Positions 1 to 7,388 of a stretch of 34,633 bases of DNA are shown piece by piece. The stretch comes from Syntrophomonadaceae bacterium (GTDB lineage: Bacteria; Bacillota; Dethiobacteria; DTU022). The DNA is taken from the NCBI GenBank assembly GCA_007121075.1, contig SKMK01000052.1, positions 1 through 34,633 on the forward strand. Direction: 5' to 3'. The notes beneath the pieces are model-generated. The model saw only the letters and a list, made by a program, of their open reading frames with translations, was not told the DNA's origin and did no database searches. Positions within the stretch are counted from its first letter, which is position 1; every line of letters begins with the position of its first letter. The position numbers and the translations under genes were made by a program.

Positions 1-154
1 AGTGTAACACATTTTACACCCTCTTTCATGCTCATAGGGAGAAAAATAGGGCGCATAAAAATTTAAGTAAAAATTTATCTATATTTTAAAGCTCAAATAA
101 CCTTTATCTTATAATTATTAAAGACAAATAAAACCCTGTTGCGTGCAAATTCGT

Positions 155-160
155 TATAAT
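155..160 (+). promoter_or_regulatory. possible -10 box upstream of the MscS-like gene
   Basis: A TATAAT hexamer lies about 65 bases before the first gene, in AT-rich DNA. No good -35 box is seen at 16-18 bases spacing, and a second TATAAT lies at 110-115, so the assignment is weak. Confidence 0.25.
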
Positions 161-224
161 GTTAAAATGTAAATATAGAAGAGAAATAAAGCACGAGGCT
201 GAATAACTTAAAAAGGAGGAGAAA

Positions 225-1739
225 TTGATTATGGCTGGAACTGGTTTCGCCGGATACCTTTGGGAATGGTTTACAGTACAGTTTCCCCATTTTATAGGTG
301 CGATAGCAATACTAATCATTGGGTGGTTAATTGCCCTGATCCTGGCTTCGGCAGTCAGGGGTACTTTTAAGAAGACCCAGGCCGGGGCCAGGCTGGCCAG
401 GTGGATTAAAGGCGATGAAGAGGCCGCAGGAACTGAGGTTAACAAGTGGAGTGGCCGGATAGTATTCTACCTGGCTATGTTTTTTGTTTTGGTTGCATTT
501 TTCCAGTATCTTGATTTAACATTTATTGCCGCGCCGTTAACAGCATTTTTGACCCGGATTTTTGAATATGCACCGCGTATATTTGGAGCGGCGCTTCTGT
601 TGCTGGTAGCGTGGCTGGTAGCGACCGTCTTAAAGATCCTGGTGCAAAGAATCCTGGAAGCGACAAAAATCGATCAGCGTATGACTGATATTAGCGGCGA
701 AGCGGTAGACGAAGAAAAGAAAACATCCTTGGCCCAGTCCCTGGGTAATGTTGTATACTGGGTCACTTTCCTGCTTTTTGTGCCGGCCATATTAAGCACC
801 CTGACCCTGGAAGGGCTGCTAGTGCCGGTCCAGGGCATGTTCGAGGTTGTTTTGTCCTACCTTCCCAATATTCTCGGGGCAGGCCTGATTATTCTCCTGG
901 GGTGGTTTGGTGCCCGCATCCTGCAGAGGATCACCATTAATTTGCTCTCAGCTGTAGGCCTGGACCGCCTCACTGAAAGAGATGACATATCTTCCTATTT
1001 TGGAGAGAAGAAGCCTTCGCAGATCCTGGGCCTCATTGTTTATGTGGCCGTGATCATCTTTGCCATTATCGGCGCCCTGAATGCCCTGGCCCTGGAGGCC
1101 ATTACCAGGCCGGCCAGCAATATGCTGGAGATGATCCTGCAGGCCCTGCCGGCGATATTTGCAGCAGCACTGGTTCTGGCTATAGCTCTGCTGGTAGGCA
1201 GGGTAGTAGCAGCCTTAATTACCAGGTTGTTGTCAACAGCGGGATTCGATCAATTCCTCACCCGCCTGGGTATTGCCCGGCCGGAATCTGAAGGGGGCAG
1301 GACTCCTTCTGAAATAGCCGGGTACCTTGTCCTGGTGGCGATCATGTTTTTTGCTTCCATCGAGGCGGCCGGCCTGCTTGGTTTTGCCGTCCTGGCTAAC
1401 CTGATTGCCGAGTTGACGATCCTGCTTGGCAGGGTTGTCGTATCAGTTGTTATCTTCGGCATTGGCTTATACCTTGGCGGTCTGGCCAGGGAAGTGGTCA
1501 AAACCAGCGGCGGCCCTCACGCCGACTTCCTGGCCAAACTGGCCCGGATTTCCATTTTAATCCTGGCCGGGTCTATTGCCCTGCAGCAGCTGGGAGTGGC
1601 CGATGAGATCATAATCATTGCCTTTGGCGTGCTCCTTGGCGCAGTGGCCTTGACCGGAGTCATTGCCTTTGGGCTTGGCGGAAGAGACCTGGCGGCCAGT
1701 GAACTATCGGAATGGATCGAAAATTTTAAGAAGAAATAA
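225..1739 (+). CDS. MscS-related membrane protein of repeated conserved TM helices
   Basis: A 504-residue, very hydrophobic protein. It resembles the conserved TM-helix family annotated as mechanosensitive-channel-related (PF05552 type). At least four repeats can be read: a helix starting near an 'aromatic/Leu-Pro-x-Ile' motif, running through Gly/Ala-rich residues and ending in a basic amphipathic stretch (around residues 20-50, 115-145, 210-245 and 310-345), with a fifth related helix near 400-425. The cytoplasmic beta domain of true MscS is not visible. It probably sits in the cytoplasmic membrane, perhaps in osmotic protection. The start is ambiguous: GGAGG at 215-219 is 5 bases from TTG 225 and 11 bases from ATG 231. 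It is a single gene followed by a hairpin. Confidence 0.75.
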   Translation: MIMAGTGFAGYLWEWFTVQFPHFIGAIAILIIGWLIALILASAVRGTFKKTQAGARLARWIKGDEEAAGTEVNKWSGRIVFYLAMFFVLVAFFQYLDLTFIAAPLTAFLTRIFEYAPRIFGAALLLLVAWLVATVLKILVQRILEATKIDQRMTDISGEAVDEEKKTSLAQSLGNVVYWVTFLLFVPAILSTLTLEGLLVPVQGMFEVVLSYLPNILGAGLIILLGWFGARILQRITINLLSAVGLDRLTERDDISSYFGEKKPSQILGLIVYVAVIIFAIIGALNALALEAITRPASNMLEMILQALPAIFAAALVLAIALLVGRVVAALITRLLSTAGFDQFLTRLGIARPESEGGRTPSEIAGYLVLVAIMFFASIEAAGLLGFAVLANLIAELTILLGRVVVSVVIFGIGLYLGGLAREVVKTSGGPHADFLAKLARISILILAGSIALQQLGVADEIIIIAFGVLLGAVALTGVIAFGLGGRDLAASELSEWIENFKKK

Positions 1740-1832
1740 ATGCGGCCGGGATGCGCCCCTTTCCAACAAGGAATTTTTAAACCAGTCTGGTTCGACGCAG
1801 CCAGCCTGATTAAACAGCCAGAATCACCTGAA

Positions 1833-1865
1833 AAAGGGATCCGTGAGTCATCTCCGGATCCCTTT
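1833..1865 (+). terminator. hairpin, probable terminator after the MscS-like gene
   Basis: An 11-bp perfect stem (AAAGGGATCCG at 1833-1843 with CGGATCCCTTT at 1855-1865) encloses an 11-base loop about 95 bases after the stop codon. The following T tract is short, so termination may be inefficient. Confidence 0.55.
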
Positions 1866-2015
1866 AATAGTGGTGTAGTATAGACGGGGTCTAACGGGCG
1901 CCCTTGCCCTGAAAGCAGGCGCGGCGGAGGATGGTTTTAAGCTTTCTCGGGACCCGGTTTCCTATAGCGCAGGTTCTGAGTAAAGTATAACGCCTGGTTG
2001 AAAGTCCCCTGTGCT
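1866..2015. other. intergenic stretch with a small hairpin, no gene seen
   Basis: Between the terminator-like hairpin and the next promoter no convincing reading frame is seen. A short hairpin (GCGCC at 1898-1902 with GGCGC at 1918-1922, plus an inner TGC/GCA pairing) is present. I recognise no riboswitch or small-RNA family here. Confidence 0.3.
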
Positions 2016-2045
2016 TTGACAGCAGTAAGGGGCAATTGCTATAAT
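2016..2045 (+). promoter_or_regulatory. consensus sigma-A promoter of the LOG-family gene
   Basis: TTGACA at 2016-2021 and TATAAT at 2040-2045 match the housekeeping consensus exactly, with an 18-base spacer. Transcription would start near 2052, about 35 bases before the LOG-family start codon. Confidence 0.8.
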
Positions 2046-2086
2046 CTTCTAAGTTGATTAAAAAATAAAAAACCCGGAGAGGAAAT

Positions 2087-2950
2087 ATGGATCATAAATT
2101 TGAACAACAAGGATTGCCCAAGCCTGTAAAAGCCTACAAGAACATGGAGTTTATAAACAGCCCGGATGCGCGGACGATCAGGATCCTGGCCGAATTTTTT
2201 GAACCGATGCACCGGTTCAAGAAATATAATATCTACGATACTATTGTCTTTTTTGGATCCGCCCGCACTTTGAACCCCCGGGAGGCGGAGCAAAAACTAC
2301 GAGAGGTTCAGGAGAGGATTGATGCTTCCAACCAGGGTTCTACCGATCCCGCCTTGCAGGATGAGCTGGAACATACCAAAAACCAGGTTTTTTTGGCCCG
2401 CTATTACAATGATGCCGAAGAGCTGGCCAGGCGCATGACTGAATGGTCCAAGTCTCTTGATTCAAATTACCGCTTTGTGGTTAGCTCCGGCGGAGGCCCG
2501 GGAATGATGGAAGCAGCCAACAAGGGAGCAATGGAAGCCGGTGGGATGTCGATCGGGTTGAATATAAGCCTCCCCATGGAGCAGTTTTCCAACCCGTATA
2601 TAACCCCGGAGCTGAACTTTGAATTTCATTACTTTTTTATGCGTAAATTCTGGTTTATCTACCTGGCCAAGGCCCTGGTTATATTTCCGGGCGGATATGG
2701 AACCCTGGATGAATTATTTGAAACTCTGACCTTGATCCAGACAGAGAAGATAAAAAAAGAGATGCCTGTAGTAATTTATGGGAAAGAATACTGGGATCAA
2801 ATTATCAATCTCGATGCCCTGGTAAAGTACGGAGCGATCAGCAAGGCCGACCTGGATCTGGTTAAATTTTGCGATTCGGTGGATGAAGCCTTTGATTACT
2901 TAAAAAATGAATTGATCAGGATCTATCCTGATTGTGAACTGCGAGAGTGA
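2087..2950 (+). CDS. LOG-family (TIGR00730-like) nucleoside 5'-monophosphate phosphoribohydrolase
   Basis: A 287-residue Rossmann-fold protein of the LOG family, once misannotated as lysine decarboxylase. Known members cleave the base from nucleoside 5'-monophosphates. The signature is clear: SGGGPGMMEAANKGA around residues 132-146 and PGGYGTLDELFE around 204-215 (the PGGxGTxxE catalytic motif). It is longer than short LOG proteins (about 180-190 residues) because of an N-terminal extension of roughly 90 residues, which includes a charged helical stretch at 60-100. The start has GGAGAGG at 2076-2082, four bases before ATG. A consensus promoter lies directly upstream, so the gene looks monocistronic and constitutive. 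Whether the substrate is a purine or pyrimidine nucleotide cannot be told. Confidence 0.85.
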   Translation: MDHKFEQQGLPKPVKAYKNMEFINSPDARTIRILAEFFEPMHRFKKYNIYDTIVFFGSARTLNPREAEQKLREVQERIDASNQGSTDPALQDELEHTKNQVFLARYYNDAEELARRMTEWSKSLDSNYRFVVSSGGGPGMMEAANKGAMEAGGMSIGLNISLPMEQFSNPYITPELNFEFHYFFMRKFWFIYLAKALVIFPGGYGTLDELFETLTLIQTEKIKKEMPVVIYGKEYWDQIINLDALVKYGAISKADLDLVKFCDSVDEAFDYLKNELIRIYPDCELRE

Positions 2951-3084
2951 ACAAAAAAAATAGAGATACTACTACTTAATCGTAGGTTTCGTAAATCAGG
3001 CAGTGCAGAAATTTTTAGCGTTAAATAAATAATGCGACCGCCATAGCAAAATTATAAAAACAATTAAAGAGGCAGAGTATTTAA

Positions 3085-3109
3085 ATGGTGGTTAAAGCAA
3101 ATCCACCAT
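3085..3109 (-). terminator. hairpin overlapping the stop of the sigma-54 activator gene
   Basis: ATGGTGG (3085-3091) and CCACCAT (3103-3109) form a 7-bp stem over an 11-base loop at the end of the minus-strand regulator gene. There is no long T tract, so this is a weak terminator candidate. Confidence 0.35.
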
Positions 3110-4468
3110 CTGGTAAAACTTTAATTTATAATAAAGCGTGCTGCGGGGGATGTTGAGGATTTTTGCGGCCCTGCTCTTGTTCCCCTCCGCCATTACCATC
3201 ACTTTTCTCAACACTTCCATCTCGGTTTTGGTCACACAGGTTTTTAAGTCGAAACTGGTTTCAATTTCTCTCACCTCAGAAAGAGAGCTTTCAATTATTT
3301 GTTCGGGAACGCTTTCAAGCTCAATTTTGCCATTGCGGGAAAAAACAACGAGGTGTTCGACAGTGTTCTTTAACTCCCTGATGTTGCCTTCCCAGTTGTA
3401 ACTGGTCAGAATATTGTAGACTTCGGGCATCAGTTTAGGTTCGTCCACGTTGTTTTGCCAGCAAAAATTCTTGATAAACGAATCCACCAGAATTGGAATG
3501 TCTTCTTTTCTTTTCCGCAGCGGAGGCAGGTCGATCTTTACAACATTCAGCCTGTAATAGAGGTCCTCCCTGAAGATCCCGTTTTCTACCATGCTGCGCA
3601 GGTCTTTGTTGGAAGCAGAGATAATCCTGACGTCTATGTCTTTGGGGGTATCCGCCCCGATCCGCAAGATCTTGCTTTCCTGGAGTACACGCAGCAGTTT
3701 AGCCTGCATGTGCACCGGCATATCGCTGATTTCATCCAGGAAAAGGGTGCCCTGGTGGGCGTTTTCAAATTGCCCCCCTTTGCCCTTTTTAAGGGCGCCG
3801 GTAAAGGCGCCTCCTACGTAACCAAACATTTCGCTTTCAAAAAGGTTTTCCGGGATGGCGCTGCAGTTGATGGCCACAAAATTACCTTCTCTGCCGCTAT
3901 GCTGGTGGATGGCCCTGGCAAAGATTTCTTTGCCGGTGCCGCTTTCCCCGGTGATCAGGATGCCGGTTTTAGTTTTGGCTACCTGCATGGCCCGGTCTAT
4001 TTTTTGCTTTATCACATCGCTCCGGCCCAGGATCTTGCCGAATGAATATTTTTCGTCGTTTAACTTGTTTACTTCTTCCCGGAGCCTGTTTAATCGTTCC
4101 CTGGTTTCTTCGAGCTCGAAGGATAAGTTGGTCATTTCGGTTATATCTTTGTCGGTGGAAATGGCACCCACAAATTTGCCGTTAAAATAAAGAGGCCTGG
4201 CGCTTACCACAACATAGGTCCCTTTCCTGGGGCTAAGGTAGACGTTGCTGGTTTCTTTTTTATCTTTAATTACGTTAAGAAGCAGTGCAGTAGGGAAAAA
4301 GTTCTTCAAGGGCTTGCCGACTATTTTTTCTGCCCTGACGTCGAACAGGGTTTCTGATTTTTTACTCCAGTGCACTACAAGCCCATCTTTATCTACAATG
4401 CACACAGCCTCATGGATGGCGTTAAGGATGTTTTTTACCGCTTCGCTTTTTAAAGCCCCAAAATCCAT
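3092..4468 (-). CDS. sigma-54-dependent transcriptional activator, PAS-AAA+-Fis (RocR-like layout)
   Basis: A 458-residue enhancer-binding protein. Residues about 8-115 form a PAS sensor domain, 113-138 a charged coiled coil, about 143-375 the AAA+ domain and about 415-455 a Fis-type helix-turn-helix. Walker A is GESGTGKE (174-181), the sigma-54 contact loop GAFTGA is intact (220-225) and Walker B is LFLDE (242-246), so it should be an active ATPase. There is no phosphoacceptor receiver domain, so the signal is probably a ligand sensed by the PAS domain. Length and order match RocR of Bacillus. Its own promoter reads TTTACC-N17-TATGAT (4521-4526, 4498-4503), independent of sigma-54. The obvious targets are the two sigma-54 promoters at 6485-6499 and 6968-6982. 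That link is inferred from proximity. Confidence 0.92.
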   Translation of the reverse strand: MDFGALKSEAVKNILNAIHEAVCIVDKDGLVVHWSKKSETLFDVRAEKIVGKPLKNFFPTALLLNVIKDKKETSNVYLSPRKGTYVVVSARPLYFNGKFVGAISTDKDITEMTNLSFELEETRERLNRLREEVNKLNDEKYSFGKILGRSDVIKQKIDRAMQVAKTKTGILITGESGTGKEIFARAIHQHSGREGNFVAINCSAIPENLFESEMFGYVGGAFTGALKKGKGGQFENAHQGTLFLDEISDMPVHMQAKLLRVLQESKILRIGADTPKDIDVRIISASNKDLRSMVENGIFREDLYYRLNVVKIDLPPLRKRKEDIPILVDSFIKNFCWQNNVDEPKLMPEVYNILTSYNWEGNIRELKNTVEHLVVFSRNGKIELESVPEQIIESSLSEVREIETSFDLKTCVTKTEMEVLRKVMVMAEGNKSRAAKILNIPRSTLYYKLKFYQMVDLL

Positions 4469-4497
4469 ATGCTCACCCTGGTTTTCTCATTTATAAC

Positions 4498-4526
4498 ATC
4501 ATACCACCTATAAGAGGGCAGGTAAA
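4498..4526 (-). promoter_or_regulatory. sigma-A promoter of the sigma-54 activator gene
   Basis: On the minus strand, TTTACC (4526-4521) and TATGAT (4503-4498) are separated by 17 bases, about 30 bases before the activator's start codon. It lies between the transporter operon's terminator and the activator gene. Confidence 0.55.
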
Positions 4527-4540
4527 CTTAGCTTTTTTAT

Positions 4541-4585
4541 GAAAAAGATTATGCCGGGCGAGGACAACTCCTGCCCGGCATAATC
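4541..4585 (-). terminator. intrinsic terminator of the NSS transporter operon
   Basis: A 13-bp stem (GATTATGCCGGGC at 4547-4559 with GCCCGGCATAATC at 4573-4585) is extended by an AGGA/TCCT inner stem. Read on the minus strand it is followed at once by five T residues. It separates the transporter and small-subunit genes from the activator gene. Confidence 0.85.
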
Positions 4586-4622
4586 TGTCATACTCATAAG
4601 GCTAAATTATTTTAGGTTACAA

Positions 4623-4727
4623 CTACTTCCACCCTGTGCAGCACAAGGCACACCTGATAAAGTATGCCAGTATACCGATGTATCCGCCCAGGAAAATAAT
4701 CAGCCATATAATAATTTCCGCATCCAT
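4623..4727 (-). CDS. MetS-like NSS transporter small subunit (34 aa)
   Basis: A tiny gene of 34 codons. It has a very good ribosome site (AGGAGG at 4740-4735 on the minus strand, 7 bases before ATG). The peptide begins MDAEIII and contains one membrane helix (about residues 4-25: aliphatic, with Trp8, Gly14, Gly15 and Gly18). It ends with a short Cys-containing tail, RCALCCTGWK. It follows the NSS transporter by 88 bases and precedes the operon terminator. Bacterial NSS carriers are often followed by such single-helix subunits (MetS, which with MetP forms a methionine/alanine transporter in Corynebacterium). Family assignment rests on size, topology and position, not on detailed sequence similarity. 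Confidence 0.7.
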   Translation of the reverse strand: MDAEIIIWLIIFLGGYIGILAYFIRCALCCTGWK

Positions 4728-4815
4728 ATGGATTCCTCCTTTATAAGGCTTAGTATCTCCGGTGCAAGATTATTATACCTTCAAATCTTTCCCGGATATT
4801 TCAGAGCATGACTCA

Positions 4816-6291
4816 TCAATCGTCATCCTTCGACATCGGGCCCTTAACAACATTTTTGGCAAAGAAGTTGTTGAGGGCATAGCAGACTATGAACAGAATA
4901 GCCCACTGGAAGAGCATGGTACCCGTAGTGAATACCTCAAATGGATGCCACCAGTTATCGGGATACCATTCAATAGATTGCATTACCCACCAGCCAAATA
5001 TAACCACGAATATTAAAGGAATGATCCTGATCAGGAATGTCCACCAGGCTCCAATGTGAAGGTCGCTGGTTTCGTTAATCTGAGCCCGGGCTTTATCCAC
5101 ACCGTATTTCATCATTGCTACAGCTGTTAGCAAGCCACTGATCAGCAGGCCTACTCCCCATACCCAGTCCTGGTTGTCAAGGAAGTCAATACTTACAGCA
5201 GAAGGAATTCCGAAAAGGAAAGTGGCGATAGCGGCATAAATTGCGGCTTTCTTACGATCAATACCGAAGTTCATGACGTTGGTGGTGATAAGTTCTATCA
5301 TGGCAATAAGAGACGAAATAGCTGCCAGGAAAAGGGCCAGGAAGAAAAGCACGGATACTACGTACGCTCCTGGTGTTTCAGCCAGCAGTTCAACAACATA
5401 AATAAAGGTAAGGCCAATGTTGCCGGCTGCCAGGGCCTCTTCAGCCAATTCTATGGTTGGAGATATGGCATAGACTGTGCATAATACTGCGATAGCCGCA
5501 ATAAAGCCGGCTAAAACGTCGGCAAAACCAATAATGGTGCAGTTAACGCCAACATCTTCTTTCGCTCTTGCGTATGCAGCATATACAAGAAGAAGGCCCC
5601 AACCGGCGCCAGTAGACCAGGCAGCCTGGGTAAAGGCCTCCAGCCAGACTCTCCCGCTGACCAGCAGAGGCCAATCCGGTACAAAGAGGTACCGCAGTCC
5701 TTCAACAGAACCAGGAAGCAAAACGGCACGCACGGCCAGGATTATAAGAAGCACAAAAAGGGAAGGTAGGAGGACTTTAAGTATAGATTCCAGCCCGCCT
5801 TTAATCCCCCGGTAAACTACTAAAAATACAATTAATACTGCAAGAAAATGAAAACCGATTGTCTCCAGGGGATTTCCGATAAAGGCGTCCCAAAAGGCCT
5901 GTCCTTCTATTCCCGGGGTGATGGCGCCCCCCACGGCGTAAACAAAATAACGGAGAGACCATCCGGCAACTACAGCGTAATAGAAGGTGATCCCGATGCA
6001 AACCAGGGCCATCCAGGCGCCAACCCAGGCGAATTTTTTACCCATAAAGTCCCGGAATGCCCCGACGTTGCCCAACTGGGACCTTTGGCCCATTAGAAAC
6101 TCGGCCATTAGTAGGGGGATTGCCCATAACACCAGTGCAAACGTTATAGCAATCAGAAAAGAACCGCCTCCCCATTCAGCGGCTACCCTGGGGAATCTCC
6201 AGATGTTACCAGTCCCAACGGCCATAGAAATGGCAGCGATTACAACGACCATTCTACTGCCCCATTCTTCTCTTTGTCCATTCGGTGACAT
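4816..6291 (-). CDS. sodium:neurotransmitter symporter family (NSS) amino-acid transporter
   Basis: A 491-residue carrier with about 12 hydrophobic segments. The first helix carries the family signature, MAVGTGNIWRFPRVAAEWGG at residues 19-38. This unwound part of TM1 binds sodium and substrate in LeuT-type proteins. Known bacterial members import amino acids such as tryptophan, leucine, tyrosine or methionine with Na+. The start ATG follows AGGAGG (6308-6303) at 11 bases, slightly long. The gene is preceded by a minus-strand sigma-54 promoter (6499-6485) with a leader of about 180 bases, and followed by the small MetS-like subunit. It is divergent from the amino-acid oxidation cluster and probably imports its substrate. 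Confidence 0.9.
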   Translation of the reverse strand: MSPNGQREEWGSRMVVVIAAISMAVGTGNIWRFPRVAAEWGGGSFLIAITFALVLWAIPLLMAEFLMGQRSQLGNVGAFRDFMGKKFAWVGAWMALVCIGITFYYAVVAGWSLRYFVYAVGGAITPGIEGQAFWDAFIGNPLETIGFHFLAVLIVFLVVYRGIKGGLESILKVLLPSLFVLLIILAVRAVLLPGSVEGLRYLFVPDWPLLVSGRVWLEAFTQAAWSTGAGWGLLLVYAAYARAKEDVGVNCTIIGFADVLAGFIAAIAVLCTVYAISPTIELAEEALAAGNIGLTFIYVVELLAETPGAYVVSVLFFLALFLAAISSLIAMIELITTNVMNFGIDRKKAAIYAAIATFLFGIPSAVSIDFLDNQDWVWGVGLLISGLLTAVAMMKYGVDKARAQINETSDLHIGAWWTFLIRIIPLIFVVIFGWWVMQSIEWYPDNWWHPFEVFTTGTMLFQWAILFIVCYALNNFFAKNVVKGPMSKDDD

Positions 6292-6452
6292 AGATTAGAT
6301 TTCCTCCTTTCAAATATTTAATAAATGATAATTACCGGGGCTTGCTTTCGACTACTTACTTTTTAACAACCTGTCAAAATTCGAAAACGTTTTGCCTAAG
6401 CTACTTGAATATAGGCATCTCTCCCTCTATAATTAAATTGGGTACCAGAACA

Positions 6453-6471
6453 ATAACCATTGTTAATGGTT
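6453..6471. repeat. perfect inverted repeat at the transporter transcription start
   Basis: TAACCATT-gtt-AATGGTTA is an 8-bp perfect inverted repeat with a 3-base centre. It covers roughly +2 to +20 of the transcript predicted from the minus-strand sigma-54 promoter. It could be a repressor operator or an RNA hairpin in the leader. Confidence 0.5.
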
Positions 6472-6484
6472 ACTGTATTTTAAT

Positions 6485-6499
6485 GCAATTACCATGCCA
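6485..6499 (-). promoter_or_regulatory. sigma-54 (-24/-12) promoter for the NSS transporter operon
   Basis: The minus strand reads TGGCAT-GGTAA-TTGC followed by A. This is the sigma-54 consensus (TGGCAC-N5-TTGCA) with one mismatch and exactly ten bases between the GG and GC. Transcription would start near 6473 and run to the transporter at 6291. Confidence 0.8.
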
Positions 6500-6514
6500 T
6501 TTATAAATTATAGG

Positions 6515-6550
6515 GGCAATTAGTTATAGACTATACACTAATAAATTGCC
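6515..6550. repeat. imperfect palindrome in the divergent control region
   Basis: GGCAATTAGT (6515-6524) is mirrored by ACTAATAAATTGCC (6537-6550), with a three-base interruption in the right arm. It lies between the minus-strand sigma-54 promoter and the TGTCA-N6-TGACA repeats. Its role is unknown. Confidence 0.35.
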
Positions 6551-6662
6551 AATATTACCGATATTGTGGATTGTATCAATATATAGTATAACTGATCATG
6601 AAAATATTGCAAGAAAATTGTTAGATCTAAAAGATATAACCTATTTTTAAAAAATCAACATA

Positions 6663-6678
6663 TGTCAACATGCTGACA
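6663..6678. promoter_or_regulatory. upstream activator site 1, TGTCA-N6-TGACA
   Basis: TGTCA (6663-6667), six bases, TGACA (6674-6678): a 16-bp dyad identical in arms and spacing to the one at 6737-6752. It lies about 290 bases upstream of the plus-strand sigma-54 -24 box and about 165 from the minus-strand one. That is the usual range for enhancer sites of sigma-54 activators. Confidence 0.65.
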
Positions 6679-6729
6679 CCAGATGCTTTTATTAGTTATA
6701 TTAACCTTGTAATATGGTAGTTAATCAAC

Positions 6730-6752
6730 TGACAGGTGTCATACAGCTGACA
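6730..6752. promoter_or_regulatory. upstream activator site 2, TGTCA-N6-TGACA with an extra half-site
   Basis: TGTCA (6737-6741), six bases, TGACA (6748-6752), preceded by an additional TGACA half-site at 6730-6734. Another TGTCA half-site lies at 6787-6791. Repeated dyads between two sigma-54 promoters suggest cooperative binding of the activator encoded at 3092-4468. Confidence 0.65.
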
Positions 6753-6967
6753 TAAATCAACCTTTTTATTTGCTATATTATTCTCTTGTCAGTTCGATTT
6801 TCCTTTTAAAAATTTTATTTTTTGCGGTATCTTTTCTACTTTCAAGCCCTGGTTGAATCCTTGTTATTAAACCTGATAAATGGTTATCTTAGTGTAATAT
6901 TATGGATATAGTGATATAAGATAATCAGGCAAACAGGTCGAGTAAAATACATTAGTTTTTAGCATGA

Positions 6968-6982
6968 TGGCATAAAAATTGC
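6968..6982 (+). promoter_or_regulatory. sigma-54 (-24/-12) promoter for the amino-acid oxidation cluster
   Basis: TGGCAT-AAAAA-TTGC has the GG and GC separated by exactly ten bases and one mismatch to the TGGCAC-N5-TTGC consensus. The -24 element (TGGCAT) is identical to that of the divergent transporter promoter. Transcription would begin near 6994, about 80 bases before the first gene. Confidence 0.8.
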
Positions 6983-7073
6983 GGTTAGTAATTTATCGGA
7001 TTCTAATATCGGCAGGATTTAACAAAACATTATGGGAACATAAAATAAAGTGGATACATAGGAGGTTAGAAGT

Positions 7074-7388
7074 TTGAGGATTAAAGAACACCCGATTATT
7101 GATTTCAAACGGGGCAAGCCGGTTAGCTTTACCTTTAACGGCCGCGAGATCACAGCTTTTGAGGGAGAAACGATTGCAGCAGCGCTTCATGCCGCGGGGG
7201 TGCGGGTGTTAAGCCACAGCCATGACTTGAAACGCCCGCGGGGCTTTTTTTGTGCCATTGGCAACTGCTCTTCATGCCTGATGAAAGTTAACGGGGCCTA
7301 TAACGTGCGTATTTGTGTAACCCCGGTTCGTGAAGGTGACCGGGTGGAGATGCAGGAAGGAAGGGGTGACATCATTGCAAAAGCCTGA
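7074..7388 (+). CDS. [2Fe-2S] ferredoxin-like subunit of amino-acid dehydrogenase (HcnA-like)
   Basis: A 104-residue plant-type 2Fe-2S protein of the Fer2_4/HcnA type. It is the electron-carrying subunit of hydrogen-cyanide synthase, opine oxidase and D-hydroxyproline dehydrogenase complexes. The cluster ligands are Cys60, Cys65, Cys68 and Cys81 (FCAIGNCSSC, then VRIC). The start is TTG with GGAGG at 7061-7065, eight bases upstream. It is the first gene after the plus-strand sigma-54 promoter. Its end overlaps the next gene by 14 bases, indicating translational coupling. It probably passes electrons between the two flavoproteins encoded downstream. Confidence 0.88.
   Translation: MRIKEHPIIDFKRGKPVSFTFNGREITAFEGETIAAALHAAGVRVLSHSHDLKRPRGFFCAIGNCSSCLMKVNGAYNVRICVTPVREGDRVEMQEGRGDIIAKA

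Noticed and set aside
2-19. Inverted repeat GTGTAA/TTACAC at the window start.
   Set aside because: The arms are only six bases long in AT-rich DNA and the upstream context is missing, so it cannot be judged.
139-160. TTGCGT and TATAAT as a promoter pair.
   Set aside because: The spacer is only ten bases, too short for a sigma-A promoter; only the -10 box is kept as a weak candidate.
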